Positions 25,836-36,221 are shown, counted from the first letter of the stretch. The stretch is 64,000 bases of DNA from Butyrivibrio sp. NC2007 (GCF_000421405.1 NZ_ATWY01000001.1:62001-126000), one strand, 5' to 3'. Program-made: numbers and translations. Notes: a model not told the origin generated them from the sequence alone.

Positions 25836-26591
25836 ATGGAAAATGCAAAGACTAATAAGAGCTGGCTTACAGCTCTTATCATTGGACTTAGTATTGTGGC
25901 AAGCTGCTTATGTTTAGCACTTGGACTGTCTCATTTCAGATCAGAGAGTGTTCATACAATTTCAGCAACAGGAAGTGCAAATGTAGATTTTGAGTCTGAC
26001 CTTATTATCTGGAGAGGCTCTTTTTCTGCTGCCGATTACACTTCAAAAGCAGCTTATGACAAGATAAAGAAAGACAGTGCTGTAGTTAAGAACTACCTTA
26101 TTGCCAACGGAATAACAGAAGATGAGATAATCTTCAATTCAGTTGATATCTGGAAAACTTACAAGGACATCTATGATGACAACGGTAATTACATCGGAAG
26201 AGAACAGGACGGATACAGCCTGTCCCAGTCTGTATCTGTTACTTCAACAGATATCGACAAGGTAGAGAAGATCTCAAGAGATATCTCAAGCCTTCTTGAG
26301 ACCGGCGTTGAATTCGAGTCACAGGCTCCCGAGTATTACTACACAGGTCTTGATGACCTTAAGCTCTCTCTTATCGAGCAGGCAACTGCCAATGCAAGAG
26401 AGAGAATCGATATAATGGCCAAGAATTCCGGTGCAAAAGTTGGAAAACTTAGAAACTCAAGTCTTGGAGTATTCCAGATTACTGCAACTAATTCAGGTAC
26501 AAGCAGTTACTCCTATGACGGAGCATTCGATACGACATCCAGAAATAAGACTGCTTCTATTACAGTAAAGCTGGAATATGACCTTAAATAA
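25836..26591 (+). CDS. SIMPL (DUF541) domain protein, membrane anchored
   Basis: A 251 aa protein with an N-terminal membrane helix (WLTALIIGLSIVASCLCLALGL, residues ~10-31) and then a SIMPL domain: VHTISATGSANVDFESDLII, DEIIFNSVDIWKTY, DGYSLSQSVSVTSTDID, ATANARERIDIMAKNSGAK. SIMPL proteins oligomerise at the cell surface or periplasm; a function is not established. GAGGAGAGGG precedes ATG 25836. It lies just upstream of the cellulase, with which it may share a transcript. Confidence 0.88.
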   Translation: MENAKTNKSWLTALIIGLSIVASCLCLALGLSHFRSESVHTISATGSANVDFESDLIIWRGSFSAADYTSKAAYDKIKKDSAVVKNYLIANGITEDEIIFNSVDIWKTYKDIYDDNGNYIGREQDGYSLSQSVSVTSTDIDKVEKISRDISSLLETGVEFESQAPEYYYTGLDDLKLSLIEQATANARERIDIMAKNSGAKVGKLRNSSLGVFQITATNSGTSSYSYDGAFDTTSRNKTASITVKLEYDLK

Positions 26592-26617
26592 GGTCTGTTT
26601 ATAAAGAGAGGGAAGTT

Positions 26618-28930
26618 ATGAAAAGGAATTTTATGAAAAGGATTTTTTCTGTGGCTTTGTCCGCATTTTTGGCGGCGGGCATGATTGGCTGCGGAAATGC
26701 TGAAACTGTTACGCCTGAAGTAACGGAGGAAACTCCGGAAGTGCAGGAACAGGCGACGCAAGAACTTACTACTGAGGAGTCTTGTACAGAAGAAACTGCC
26801 GAGACTGAAAAGGAAGTGGAGCCCATTGAGCTTACCGGTGAAAACATGCTGGAAAATGGAGACTTTTCAAATGGCACCGAACTTTGGGGGACTTTTTGCC
26901 AGGATGGATTGGCTGAGATTTCAGTTACAGGGGACGGTGAACTTGATGTAGATATTAAGAACCTTGGAACTGTTGCACACGGGGTTCAGTTATATCATGA
27001 TGGCTTTTCTCTCGATGAGGGCTGTGTTTACAAGATTACTTTTGATTGCTATTCAGATATAGAAGACAAGTGGCTCGAAATGCGTTTTCAGCTAAACAGC
27101 GGTGATTATCACGCATATTTTGAAGACCATTTAAAGATAGGAAAAGAAAAACAGAACCACGAATATACATTTACCATGAATGAGACAGGAGATCCGGCTC
27201 CCAGATTTTGCTTTAACATGGGCGTCGTAGAGGATATGGATAAGAATACTCCTGAACACCATGTATATTTCGATAACTTTGAACTTACTTTGATAGATGC
27301 TACCAACAGAGTTGCAAGCAGTGGAGGTGTTGATGTGCCTGATATTGCTGTAAATCAGATTGGATATCTTCCAGGTTCATACAAGAGCGCTACATTAAGA
27401 GGATCAGCTCTTAATAAGACAGCTGTTCTTATCAATGAAGATACAGGTGAAAGCGTTTTTGAAAAAGAAATCAAGAACAGCATTGATGATCCGGATACCG
27501 GAGAGAAGGAAGCTATCTTTAATTTCTCTGATATCACTGATGAAGGAACATATCATGTAGAAGCCGGAGATGCAGTATCTCACAGCTTTAAGATCTCCAA
27601 AAATGTATATGATGATGCCTTCAAGGCATCAATCAAGATGCTTTACTATCAGAGATGCGGAACAGAGCTTACAAAGGATCTTGCAGGCGAATTTGCTCAC
27701 CTTGTTTGCCACTCAGATATGGCAGTTTTATATGAGGATGCTTCCAAGAAGCTCGATGTATCAGGCGGATGGCATGATGCAGGAGATTATGGCAGATACT
27801 CGGTAGCAGGAGCTAAGGCTGTTGCTGATCTTCTCCTTGCTTATGAGAACTATCCCGGTGTATTTGATGATGCTGTCGGAATTCCTGAGAGTGGTAACGG
27901 AATACCAGATATCCTTGATGAGGCAAAATATGAACTCGACTGGCTCTTTAAGATGCAAAGAGAAGACGGCGGAGTATATCACAAGGTAACATGCAGAAAC
28001 TTCCCGGGAGAGATCATGCCTGAGGAAGAGACTGATGAGCTTGTTATCATGCCTGTGACAACCACTTCAACTGCAGACTTTGCAGGTGTAATGGCCATGG
28101 CATCACGAGTTTATGCCGGAATTGACAAGGAATATGCTGACAAGTGCCTTGATGCTGCCAAGAAGGCCGCTGAATATATCGCAAAGACACCTCGCGATCC
28201 GAAGGGCTATAAAAATCCTGCTGATATCTCTACAGGTGAGTATGAAGATGTTAATGACGTAGATGAGAGATTCTGGGCGTATGCAGAACTCTTTAAGACA
28301 ACCGGAGATAAGGCTTATGAGGAACTTCTAAAGAACGAGCTTCCTGATAACGGGTACTCACTTGGCTGGCAGGGCGTAGCAGGATACGGCGGATATGCTT
28401 ATCTTACAGCTAAGGATGCTGATGCAGCTACACTTGAAATGGTTAAGTCCGAAGCAAACAAGATGGCAAAAGAAGTGGTATCCAATTCTGCCAAGTACGC
28501 ATATGGCTCTTCAATAGTTGGAGCTTATCCATGGGGAAGTAACCTTACCATTGCCAATAATGGTCAGTATATGTTCATGATGAAGGGACTTATTGATACT
28601 TACAACAAGAACGTTGCAGACATGCAGCTTAACTATCTGTTTGGTAATAACGCTACAGGCTACTGTTTCCTTACAGAGTTTGGAACAATTTACTCTGATC
28701 ATCCGCACCACAGACCTTCACAGGCTAAGGGCGTAACTGTACCGGGTATGCTTGTAGGCGGTCCTAACAGTGGACTCAATGACCCTTATGTCCAGAATGT
28801 ACTTAGAGGAGCAGCAAGTGCTAAATGCTATGCGGATAATGCTCAGAGTTATTCAACCAACGAGATCACAATCTATTGGAACTCACCTCTTATCTATCTG
28901 CTTGCTGCAGAAATTTCTGAGACCAATTAA
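26618..28930 (+). CDS. GH9 endoglucanase lipoprotein with CBM4_9-like module
   Basis: Cell-surface cellulase of 770 aa. The signal peptide ends in a lipobox (AAGMIGC, Cys ~25), followed by a Thr/Glu-rich linker. A CBM4_9-like module (ENMLENGDFSNG, ~70-228) is followed by an Ig-like CelD_N domain (IAVNQIGYLPGSYKSATLRG, ~240-325) and the GH9 (alpha/alpha)6 domain. Catalytic signatures are complete: GGWHDAGDYGRY (~382, nucleophile-water Asp pair), SDHPHHRPSQ (~693) and the acid Glu in TNEITIYWNSPL (~747). No dockerin is seen, so it is membrane-tethered rather than cellulosomal. It differs from the GH16 enzyme in anchoring. Confidence 0.94.
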   Translation: MKRNFMKRIFSVALSAFLAAGMIGCGNAETVTPEVTEETPEVQEQATQELTTEESCTEETAETEKEVEPIELTGENMLENGDFSNGTELWGTFCQDGLAEISVTGDGELDVDIKNLGTVAHGVQLYHDGFSLDEGCVYKITFDCYSDIEDKWLEMRFQLNSGDYHAYFEDHLKIGKEKQNHEYTFTMNETGDPAPRFCFNMGVVEDMDKNTPEHHVYFDNFELTLIDATNRVASSGGVDVPDIAVNQIGYLPGSYKSATLRGSALNKTAVLINEDTGESVFEKEIKNSIDDPDTGEKEAIFNFSDITDEGTYHVEAGDAVSHSFKISKNVYDDAFKASIKMLYYQRCGTELTKDLAGEFAHLVCHSDMAVLYEDASKKLDVSGGWHDAGDYGRYSVAGAKAVADLLLAYENYPGVFDDAVGIPESGNGIPDILDEAKYELDWLFKMQREDGGVYHKVTCRNFPGEIMPEEETDELVIMPVTTTSTADFAGVMAMASRVYAGIDKEYADKCLDAAKKAAEYIAKTPRDPKGYKNPADISTGEYEDVNDVDERFWAYAELFKTTGDKAYEELLKNELPDNGYSLGWQGVAGYGGYAYLTAKDADAATLEMVKSEANKMAKEVVSNSAKYAYGSSIVGAYPWGSNLTIANNGQYMFMMKGLIDTYNKNVADMQLNYLFGNNATGYCFLTEFGTIYSDHPHHRPSQAKGVTVPGMLVGGPNSGLNDPYVQNVLRGAASAKCYADNAQSYSTNEITIYWNSPLIYLLAAEISETN

Positions 28931-28971
28931 GGTCTTGTCAAAAAATATAATGTGTTGGAGTTGTTTTTGTT

Positions 28972-31452
28972 ATGGAAGAAAATGAAAAAGCCGGCAGTTT
29001 TATGCTGAAAATATGCGCATTTATCGTAGATAAGCGCAATCTGTTTTTTCTTATTTATGCAATACTTGGTATTTTTGCATTTGTAGCCAGTAACTGGGTA
29101 GGGGTAGAAAATGATCTTGCATACTACCTTCCCGGTACCACTGAAACAAGACAGGGTCTTGATCTGATGGAGGAGCAGTTTACCACCTATGGCACAGCCA
29201 AAGTAATGGTGGCAAACATCTCATATGAACAGGCCCTGAAGATCCAGAAGGATGTGGAAGATATTGAGGGTGTATTTTCCGCAGAAGTTGATGATTCAAA
29301 AGACCATTACAACAATGGATCAGCTCTTTTTAATATCACCTTCGATTATGATGAAGACGATGAACAGTGCCTTACATCACTTGATGCGGTAAAAGAGTAC
29401 TTTGAACCTTATGACACTTATCTCTCAACTGAACTTGGTGACGTACATTCAGCTCTTATTGAGAAGGAGATGAGTGTTATCACGGTTCTGGTAGTATTTG
29501 TCGTACTGGCAGTACTTCTTTTTACCTGCGAAGCTTATGCTGAGATACCGGTACTTCTTATTACTTTCGGTAGCGCGGCTCTGGTACAGATGGGAACGAA
29601 CTTCTTCCTTGGAACAATTTCTTTTGTATCAGATTCTGTAACAATAGTTCTTCAGCTGGCGTTGTCTGTTGACTATGCAATTATTTACCTGAACAGATAT
29701 AAGGAAGAGCTCTCAAAGGGCCTTCCTTACAGAGAAGCGACAGTTATAGCTCTTACAAAATCTATTTCTGAGATAACGGGAAGCTCACTGACCACCATCG
29801 GCGGTCTTGTTGCTATGCTGTTTATGCAGTTTGGTATCGGTGTAGACCTTGGTATCGTTCTGATAAAGGCTATTATCCTGAGTCTTATGTCAGTATTCCT
29901 TCTGATGCCGGGACTTATCATGGTATTTGCCAAGCTCATGGAAAAGACAAAGCACAGAAATTTCGTGCCGCCTATTCCTTTTGTAGGTAAGTTTGCCTAT
30001 GCATCAAGATACATTATTGCGCCTTTATTTGTAGTGATCATCATAATCGCCAATTTTGTATCATCCAAAACACCTTACGTTTACGGTTATACCAAGATCC
30101 ATCCGCCTCTTACCAATGAGGTGCAGGAAGCTCAGAACCTTCAGGATGAGAACTTCCCGACCAACCCTATGGTTGCGCTTGTTTTCCCGTCAGTTGATTA
30201 CGAGACAGAGAAAAAGCTTATCGATGATCTATTGACCTATGATGAAGTTTCAAGCATCACAGGTCTTGCTAACACTGAGGCTATTGGCGGATATACTCTT
30301 ACAGACAAGCTCTCTCCCAGACAGTTCTCCGAGCTCCTTGATATTGACTATGAGATCGCAGAGCTTATTTATGCTGCCTATGCGGTTAATGATAAAGATT
30401 ATGCCAAGGCTGTAAACGGTCTTGCCAACTATAAAGTTCCTCTTATTGATATGTTCATGTTTGTATATCAGGAAGTAAAAGAGGGATATGTAACACTTGA
30501 TGATGAACTGATGCAGAAACTCGAAGATGCAAATACAATGATGGAGTTTGCCAAGAAGCAGCTTCAGGGACCTGACTACTCAAGAATACTGGTTTATATG
30601 AACCTTCCCGAAGAGTCAGAAGAGTCTTTTGCATTTATAGAGAAGCTCCATAAGATAGCTGAGAAATACTATGACGAAGATAAGATCTACGTTGTAGGAA
30701 ATACTGTCAGCCAGTACGACCTTAAGAAATGTAACGCAAGAGATACCAAGGTTACATCCATCATTTCCATATTGGCGGTACTTATTGTTCTTCTTTTTAC
30801 ATTTAAGTCAGCCGGTATGCCCGTTCTTCTTATTGCGGTAATTCAGGGATGTATCTGGATAAACTTCTCTTTCCCTGCAATCCAGCATGAGAATCTTTTC
30901 TTCCTTGGCTACCTTATCGTAAGCTCTATTCAGATGGGTGCCAATATCGACTATGCTATTGTAATAGCCGGCAGATACACTGAACTTCGTGAGAAGATGG
31001 GTAAAAGAGATGCCATCATTGATACCATGAACCTATCATTCCCAACAATCATTACTTCCGGAACCATGATGGCTGTTGCCGGAATACTTATAGGTAAGAT
31101 GACTTCTGATGCGGTTATTTACGGAATCGGTAAATGCCTTGGACGAGGAACAATTATTTCCATTATCGTTACCATGTTTGTTCTTCCTCAGATACTTCTT
31201 GTGGGAGATAAGGTAATCGAGCTTACAGCTTTCGTTATGAACATGCCCCTTCAGACCAGACAGGTTGCAGGAGCTATGCGTATTGACGGTATTGTAAGAG
31301 GACACATCGACGGAACTATCAACGGTGTAGTTCATGCTGTGGTTAAGGGTAATGTCAGTGCTTATATCGAGAATAGCGACGTTACCATGCTTGATGAAAA
31401 TAGTGGAAATGAGGATACCACCCCGGATGGTAATGAAGGGGAGGGCATTTGA
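28972..31452 (+). CDS. MMPL/RND-family membrane transporter
   Basis: An 826 aa RND-superfamily exporter with the MMPL layout: TM1 (LFFLIYAILGIFAFVAS), a ~120-residue extracytoplasmic domain, TM2-6, a second extracytoplasmic domain (~375-590) and TM7-12. Proton-relay-type Asp-Tyr pairs occur in LSVDYAIIYLNRY and GANIDYAIVIAGRY. The last ~60 residues are an unusual Gly-spaced tail (IVRGHIDGTINGVVHAVVKG). The stop is 1 base before the giant GLUG protein start, so the two are probably coupled. MMPL relatives move lipids or glycolipids; the cargo here is unknown. Confidence 0.88.
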   Translation: MEENEKAGSFMLKICAFIVDKRNLFFLIYAILGIFAFVASNWVGVENDLAYYLPGTTETRQGLDLMEEQFTTYGTAKVMVANISYEQALKIQKDVEDIEGVFSAEVDDSKDHYNNGSALFNITFDYDEDDEQCLTSLDAVKEYFEPYDTYLSTELGDVHSALIEKEMSVITVLVVFVVLAVLLFTCEAYAEIPVLLITFGSAALVQMGTNFFLGTISFVSDSVTIVLQLALSVDYAIIYLNRYKEELSKGLPYREATVIALTKSISEITGSSLTTIGGLVAMLFMQFGIGVDLGIVLIKAIILSLMSVFLLMPGLIMVFAKLMEKTKHRNFVPPIPFVGKFAYASRYIIAPLFVVIIIIANFVSSKTPYVYGYTKIHPPLTNEVQEAQNLQDENFPTNPMVALVFPSVDYETEKKLIDDLLTYDEVSSITGLANTEAIGGYTLTDKLSPRQFSELLDIDYEIAELIYAAYAVNDKDYAKAVNGLANYKVPLIDMFMFVYQEVKEGYVTLDDELMQKLEDANTMMEFAKKQLQGPDYSRILVYMNLPEESEESFAFIEKLHKIAEKYYDEDKIYVVGNTVSQYDLKKCNARDTKVTSIISILAVLIVLLFTFKSAGMPVLLIAVIQGCIWINFSFPAIQHENLFFLGYLIVSSIQMGANIDYAIVIAGRYTELREKMGKRDAIIDTMNLSFPTIITSGTMMAVAGILIGKMTSDAVIYGIGKCLGRGTIISIIVTMFVLPQILLVGDKVIELTAFVMNMPLQTRQVAGAMRIDGIVRGHIDGTINGVVHAVVKGNVSAYIENSDVTMLDENSGNEDTTPDGNEGEGI

Positions 31453-31453
31453 T

Positions 31454-34400
31454 ATGAGAAAAAAGATCTTAGCTTCTTTAATGGCTATTACGCTATTTAC
31501 AACTTCAGGCCTTATCAGCTTTGCTGAAAATGATCCCGAAAAAGATACGACTCAGGAAAATGCTATAACTACAGGAACGCAGGAGAGAGCTGCTGAAAAT
31601 AAAGTTGATGTAGATGCAGATATTGAAGATGATATTGCTGCAGCTGTTCCTGCCGAAATAGAAACAATTGAGATCTCTAATGTTGATGAGTTTTTAGAGT
31701 TTGTAGATAACTGTAAATTAAACACGTGGTCAGACAACAAAAAAATTCTCCTGACATCGGATATTTCTCTTGTTGGTAAGGAGTTCTATGGAATCCCTGA
31801 CTTTGGGGGAGTATTTGACGGACAGGGTCACACAATCTCTGAGATAAACATTTTAAAAGGCCAGTCCTATGTTGGACTATTTATTCACGTTGAGAAAAAT
31901 GCTGTAATTCAGAATCTTAATGTTTCAGGTTCTGTAATTCCTGCAGGAAACCCTGTTATCATCGGTGGTATTGCCGGTGAAAACTACGGACTTATCAAAG
32001 ATTGCTCATTTAGAGGAGTTGTAAAAGGTAACGATTATATTGGTGGAATTGTCGGCATGAATCAGCTTTCAGGAAATGTTTCATTTTGTTCATCTGAAGG
32101 CTTTATCAGTGGTGTACATTTTACCGGCGGTATCTGCGGCGAGAACATGGGTAATATCGCAAACTGCAGAAATGAAGCTATGGTAAATACCACCAATACT
32201 GATACTGAAATTACAGTTGATTCAATGGAAAACCTTAATAAGGTTCTTACACTTATCAAGAATGGAATCAGCAAGGAAGACGACGAAGCAAGTTCTGATG
32301 TAACTGTTTCTGATACAGGCGGAATTGTCGGACTCTCAATCGGTATCGTATCAAGATGTATCAATAACGGTGAGATCGGATACGAGCACGTTGGATATAA
32401 CGTAGGTGGTATTGCAGGAAGACAGTCCGGATATCTGTATAGCTGTTCTAATAATGGCAAGATAAAGGGAAGAAAAGATGTAGGAGGCATTGTAGGACAG
32501 GCAGAGCCCTACATTCAGGTAGATCTTGCTTCTGATATCGCTTATCAGCTTTCAGAAGCTATAGCTCAGCTTCATGACACAGTATCTGCAACCCTTGCCG
32601 ATACCAAGAATCAGTCTGATGTTGTGTCTGCACGACTTGCTATAATTCAGAAGTTTACAGGTCAGGCTGTTCAGGATACCAAGTTTATTGCAAACGGCAC
32701 AATTGACTACGCCAATGATATTTCCGGCGCTACTAATGAAGCATTTTCAAGGGTTGAGTATGTTCTTGATGAGACGACCAAGAACGGAGGCCCTATAGAC
32801 AATATTTCCAGTGGTGCTTCAAGCACAAAACAATCAGCTGATGATCTGAAAAATGCTGTAAAAGATTTGAATGTTGAGAACTATATAGTCAGTGAGGATG
32901 AGAAAAAACAGTACGATGAAGCGAAACTCGTACTTGAAAGTGCTGCTCAGCAATACAATGCTAACTATAATGCAGCATATACGCCCAATTATAATTATCA
33001 GATCATGCAGGAAAATGTTACGGGTATAGCATACTATCTTTCCTCAGGAGGAACAGCAGATTTATCTGAATGGGATAGAAATCCTGGATTAAACACCCAA
33101 TTCGACCGGTCTGTAATCGGGTCAGGAGAAGATTGTGATGCAAAGGGAAGTTGGAAACATACAGCCGACGAGTCAGCATTTCCTGATTCATCCGTAACTG
33201 AGGAAAGTAATGCTCATCAACAAGCTGTAAAAGAAGCTCAACGAGAAGCAGACAATTACGCAAGAGATAAGTATGTAAATCCGGTCACAAAACAGGGTGG
33301 ATCCTCTCAGTACACAGATGATCTGCAGCATTATTCTACAACTCTCGCCACAATATACGGTAATCACGTCGGTGAGATGTCTGATGCGTCCAGAGCTGAT
33401 GCAGAGAGTGCCATGAATAATCTAAGTGCTGCATCTGATAGTTTCTCAAAGGCAGGTCAGCAGACCAAGTCAATTCTGGGAAATGTCGCCGGAAGAGATG
33501 ACATCAGGTTCCCCAGACTTGATGAGGAATACAGAGCTCACACCAACAGCCTTGCAGATAACATGGCTGCAATGAATGATAACTTTGGACTTTTAAACTC
33601 TGAGATGAACAATGCAACGGGAGTTTTGGTCGGAGATCTTCAGGCTGTAAACGATCAGTTCAACAATATTCTTAATCTTTATACGGATGCTCTTGACGGA
33701 GTACTTGATAAAGATTACACAACCATGTATTCAGATGAGTCCTATCAGGAAGCATCATATACAACAGATGCGACAGTTGATTCCTGCTTTAATTTCGGGA
33801 AATGTGAAGGTGATATAGATATTTCCGGTATTGCAGGAACTATGGCAATTGAGTACGAGTTTGATAAAGAGGGCGATATCACAGGTATAAAGGATGCAAA
33901 CCTCAATTCATCCTATATCACCAAGTGTGTTCTTAGAAATAACAGAAACTACGGAAATATTGAGAGCCAGAAAGATTATGCAGGAGGTATCTGTGGACTT
34001 CAGGAAATGGGTACCATCCTTAACTGCGGAAGCTATGCAAAGATTGAGTCAACTGACGGTAACTATGTTGGCGGAGTTGCAGGCTCTTCTGTATCTTACA
34101 TTGTAGAGTCTTATGCAAAGGGCGAACTTGACGGAAATACCTATGTCGGTGGAATAACCGGTGATGGAATGCACATCAAGGACTGCCTTACATTGGTCAG
34201 TGTAACCAGAGCTGAGAACTGGTATGGCGCGATATCAGGTCATATTGCAGAAAAGGGTGAAGTAAGAAATAACTACTTTGTAAGTGATGATCTTGCGGGA
34301 ATAGACAGAGTAAGCTATGCATTAAAGGCTGAACCTATCAGTTATGCTGCAGTTGAGAAAAATGAAGTTTTTGAAGAAATCATGCAGGAAACTGAAGAAA

Positions 34401-35497
34401 GCGAAGAAAAACTTGAAGTAGTTCCTCTAAGTACCGGCACTGATGAAGATGTGACAGAGGAAATAAAGTACAGAGATCTTCCTCATGAATTCTCTAATAT
34501 CACTGTAAACTTTGTCCTTGAAGATGAAGACCTTGAAGATGGAAGCGAACAGGTAGACAGACTCAATAAGAAATACGGAGAGAGCTTAAAGCCGGAGGAA
34601 TATCCATCTGTACCCGAAAAAGAAGGATACTATGTAGACTGGGATGTTCCGGAAGTTGACAGGCTTGTCTGTGATGTTACAGCAACTGCAACTTATAAGC
34701 TTTACAGAACAACTCTGGCTATCGAAGATTCTGCTGAAAAGAATCAGTCAATACTGCTTGTTGACGGCAACTTCAGGGAAGGCGATAAGATTGAGGCTAC
34801 AAGAACAATTCTTCTAAATGAAGAAAACAATAACAGCAGCCTTGATGAAATGGAAATAATTGAGCTGACTATACCGGATGACGGTCAGGATGTTCATCAG
34901 ATACGCTTTAAACCTGACAATAATTACAATCAGGTGCTTGAGGTCTTTGGAAAATTTGCAAGGTCCACTGATTACGCTCTGTACGAGGTTACAGAAAATT
35001 CCAAAGTGAAACTGACACCTACAGGAAAAATGGGTGCATACTCGACTTACGAGCTAAAGGGTAATACCCATACTCTTTCTTATGGTGTAAGCAATGCACA
35101 AAATATTGGATTTATCATTATTGCTATATTTCTTTTAGCAATTGTAATGATTATTGTTATAATAATCATTATAGTAAATATTATTAAGAGACATGGCGGA
35201 AAAGTGCCCAAGATATTCAGAAGATTTGTTATGAAGGTTTCTGACAGAATCGAGAATAAGGAAACAATCTTCTATGATGACACCGATGAGCTACAAACCA
35301 AGGTACGTGAAAAGATTACAGAAACTGCAGCTGAAATAAAAGAAGAGGATGAACTTGAGCAGTTGACCGACGAAATCTCTGAGTATAAGGAAGAACTTGC
35401 CAAGGAAAAAGGTGAAGAACTTCCGCAAAAGAAGGAATTCGACAGCAAAAAGTACAGAAAGCTTCGGCGTAAAGTAAAGAAGAATAACAAGAAGTAA
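31454..35497 (+). CDS. Giant GLUG-repeat surface protein with C-terminal membrane anchor
   Basis: 1347 aa from ATG 31454 (GGGGAGG 9 bases upstream), with a signal peptide ending near GLISFA. Residues ~110-350 carry GLUG-type repeats (GGIAGENYGLIKDC, GGIVGMNQLSGNV, GGICGENMGNIAN, GGIAGRQSGYLYSC, GGIVGQA). A long helical segment follows (~355-780), then a second GLUG set (~840-960: GGICGLQEMGTILNC, GGVAGSS, GGITGDG). Next is an InlB/Flg_new-like beta segment (~1020-1090). Then come one membrane helix (IGFIIIAIFLLAIVMIIVII, ~1217-1240) and a ~100-residue charged cytoplasmic tail ending KKNNKK. GLUG proteins are usually adhesins. The coupling to MMPL suggests that the two form a surface complex. 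Confidence 0.85.
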   Translation: MRKKILASLMAITLFTTSGLISFAENDPEKDTTQENAITTGTQERAAENKVDVDADIEDDIAAAVPAEIETIEISNVDEFLEFVDNCKLNTWSDNKKILLTSDISLVGKEFYGIPDFGGVFDGQGHTISEINILKGQSYVGLFIHVEKNAVIQNLNVSGSVIPAGNPVIIGGIAGENYGLIKDCSFRGVVKGNDYIGGIVGMNQLSGNVSFCSSEGFISGVHFTGGICGENMGNIANCRNEAMVNTTNTDTEITVDSMENLNKVLTLIKNGISKEDDEASSDVTVSDTGGIVGLSIGIVSRCINNGEIGYEHVGYNVGGIAGRQSGYLYSCSNNGKIKGRKDVGGIVGQAEPYIQVDLASDIAYQLSEAIAQLHDTVSATLADTKNQSDVVSARLAIIQKFTGQAVQDTKFIANGTIDYANDISGATNEAFSRVEYVLDETTKNGGPIDNISSGASSTKQSADDLKNAVKDLNVENYIVSEDEKKQYDEAKLVLESAAQQYNANYNAAYTPNYNYQIMQENVTGIAYYLSSGGTADLSEWDRNPGLNTQFDRSVIGSGEDCDAKGSWKHTADESAFPDSSVTEESNAHQQAVKEAQREADNYARDKYVNPVTKQGGSSQYTDDLQHYSTTLATIYGNHVGEMSDASRADAESAMNNLSAASDSFSKAGQQTKSILGNVAGRDDIRFPRLDEEYRAHTNSLADNMAAMNDNFGLLNSEMNNATGVLVGDLQAVNDQFNNILNLYTDALDGVLDKDYTTMYSDESYQEASYTTDATVDSCFNFGKCEGDIDISGIAGTMAIEYEFDKEGDITGIKDANLNSSYITKCVLRNNRNYGNIESQKDYAGGICGLQEMGTILNCGSYAKIESTDGNYVGGVAGSSVSYIVESYAKGELDGNTYVGGITGDGMHIKDCLTLVSVTRAENWYGAISGHIAEKGEVRNNYFVSDDLAGIDRVSYALKAEPISYAAVEKNEVFEEIMQETEESEEKLEVVPLSTGTDEDVTEEIKYRDLPHEFSNITVNFVLEDEDLEDGSEQVDRLNKKYGESLKPEEYPSVPEKEGYYVDWDVPEVDRLVCDVTATATYKLYRTTLAIEDSAEKNQSILLVDGNFREGDKIEATRTILLNEENNNSSLDEMEIIELTIPDDGQDVHQIRFKPDNNYNQVLEVFGKFARSTDYALYEVTENSKVKLTPTGKMGAYSTYELKGNTHTLSYGVSNAQNIGFIIIAIFLLAIVMIIVIIIIIVNIIKRHGGKVPKIFRRFVMKVSDRIENKETIFYDDTDELQTKVREKITETAAEIKEEDELEQLTDEISEYKEELAKEKGEELPQKKEFDSKKYRKLRRKVKKNNKK

Positions 35498-35521
35498 AGA
35501 TTTTATCAGGGAGATGTTTCC

Positions 35522-36205
35522 ATGAAAGAGATGCTTAATGAGCTGCTTATGGCAGACAAGACCTTGATCCATGTGCCTTTTGGAAACGGTTTTTTTGACA
35601 TCTACAAATCGGTAGTGGTGTCCTGGATAGTGCTTGCGATTTTGATCGTCATGATAGTTGCACTTACCAGTAATCTGAAGGTCCACAATATATCAAAAAG
35701 ACAGGCGGCAGTAGAATCAGCCGTATTATGGATCAGAGGTGTAGTTGGAGAACTGCTGGGAGAAGAGGCTATCGGATATGCACCATATATAGTTACAGTG
35801 CTGATCTTCATTGCTTTTTCAAATATGATCGGGCTGATTGGACTGGTTCCGCCAACCATGGACCTGAATGTCACATTGGCTCTTTCCCTTATGAGCATCG
35901 TGCTTGTTGAGCTTGCCGGAATAATTAAAAAAGGTCCTAAAAAGTGGTTAAAGAGTTTCACAGAGCCCATGGCAGTAATAACATTTATGAATGTTTTAGA
36001 GCTCTTTATAAGACCTTTGTCACTGTGTATGCGACTCTTCGGTAATATCCTCGGAGCCACGGTCATTATGGAGCTGATCAAACATGTGGTACCAATAATA
36101 TTGCCTGCAGCACTTAGTATTTACTTTGATATATTCGACGGTTGTATTCAGGCATATGTATTTTGTTTTTTGACATCGTTATACATCAAGGAAGCAGTTG
36201 AATAA
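35522..36205 (+). CDS. atpB: F1Fo ATP synthase subunit a
   Basis: Membrane ion-channel subunit of 227 aa, with 5-6 membrane helices. The essential Arg lies in LSLCMRLFGNILGATVIMEL (~residues 165-184), followed by the conserved C-terminal helices. CAGGGAG precedes ATG 35522. First gene of the atp operon; no atpI precedes it. It is only 24 bases after the GLUG gene, so no separate promoter region is evident and expression may start further upstream. Confidence 0.95.
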   Translation: MKEMLNELLMADKTLIHVPFGNGFFDIYKSVVVSWIVLAILIVMIVALTSNLKVHNISKRQAAVESAVLWIRGVVGELLGEEAIGYAPYIVTVLIFIAFSNMIGLIGLVPPTMDLNVTLALSLMSIVLVELAGIIKKGPKKWLKSFTEPMAVITFMNVLELFIRPLSLCMRLFGNILGATVIMELIKHVVPIILPAALSIYFDIFDGCIQAYVFCFLTSLYIKEAVE

Positions 36206-36221
36206 AAGGAGGACATAAGAA

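Noticed and set aside
28915..28935. Small hairpin AGACC-AATTAA-GGTCT after the GH9 gene as a terminator.
   Set aside because: Only 5 bp and no T tract; probably chance, so read-through into the MMPL gene is assumed.
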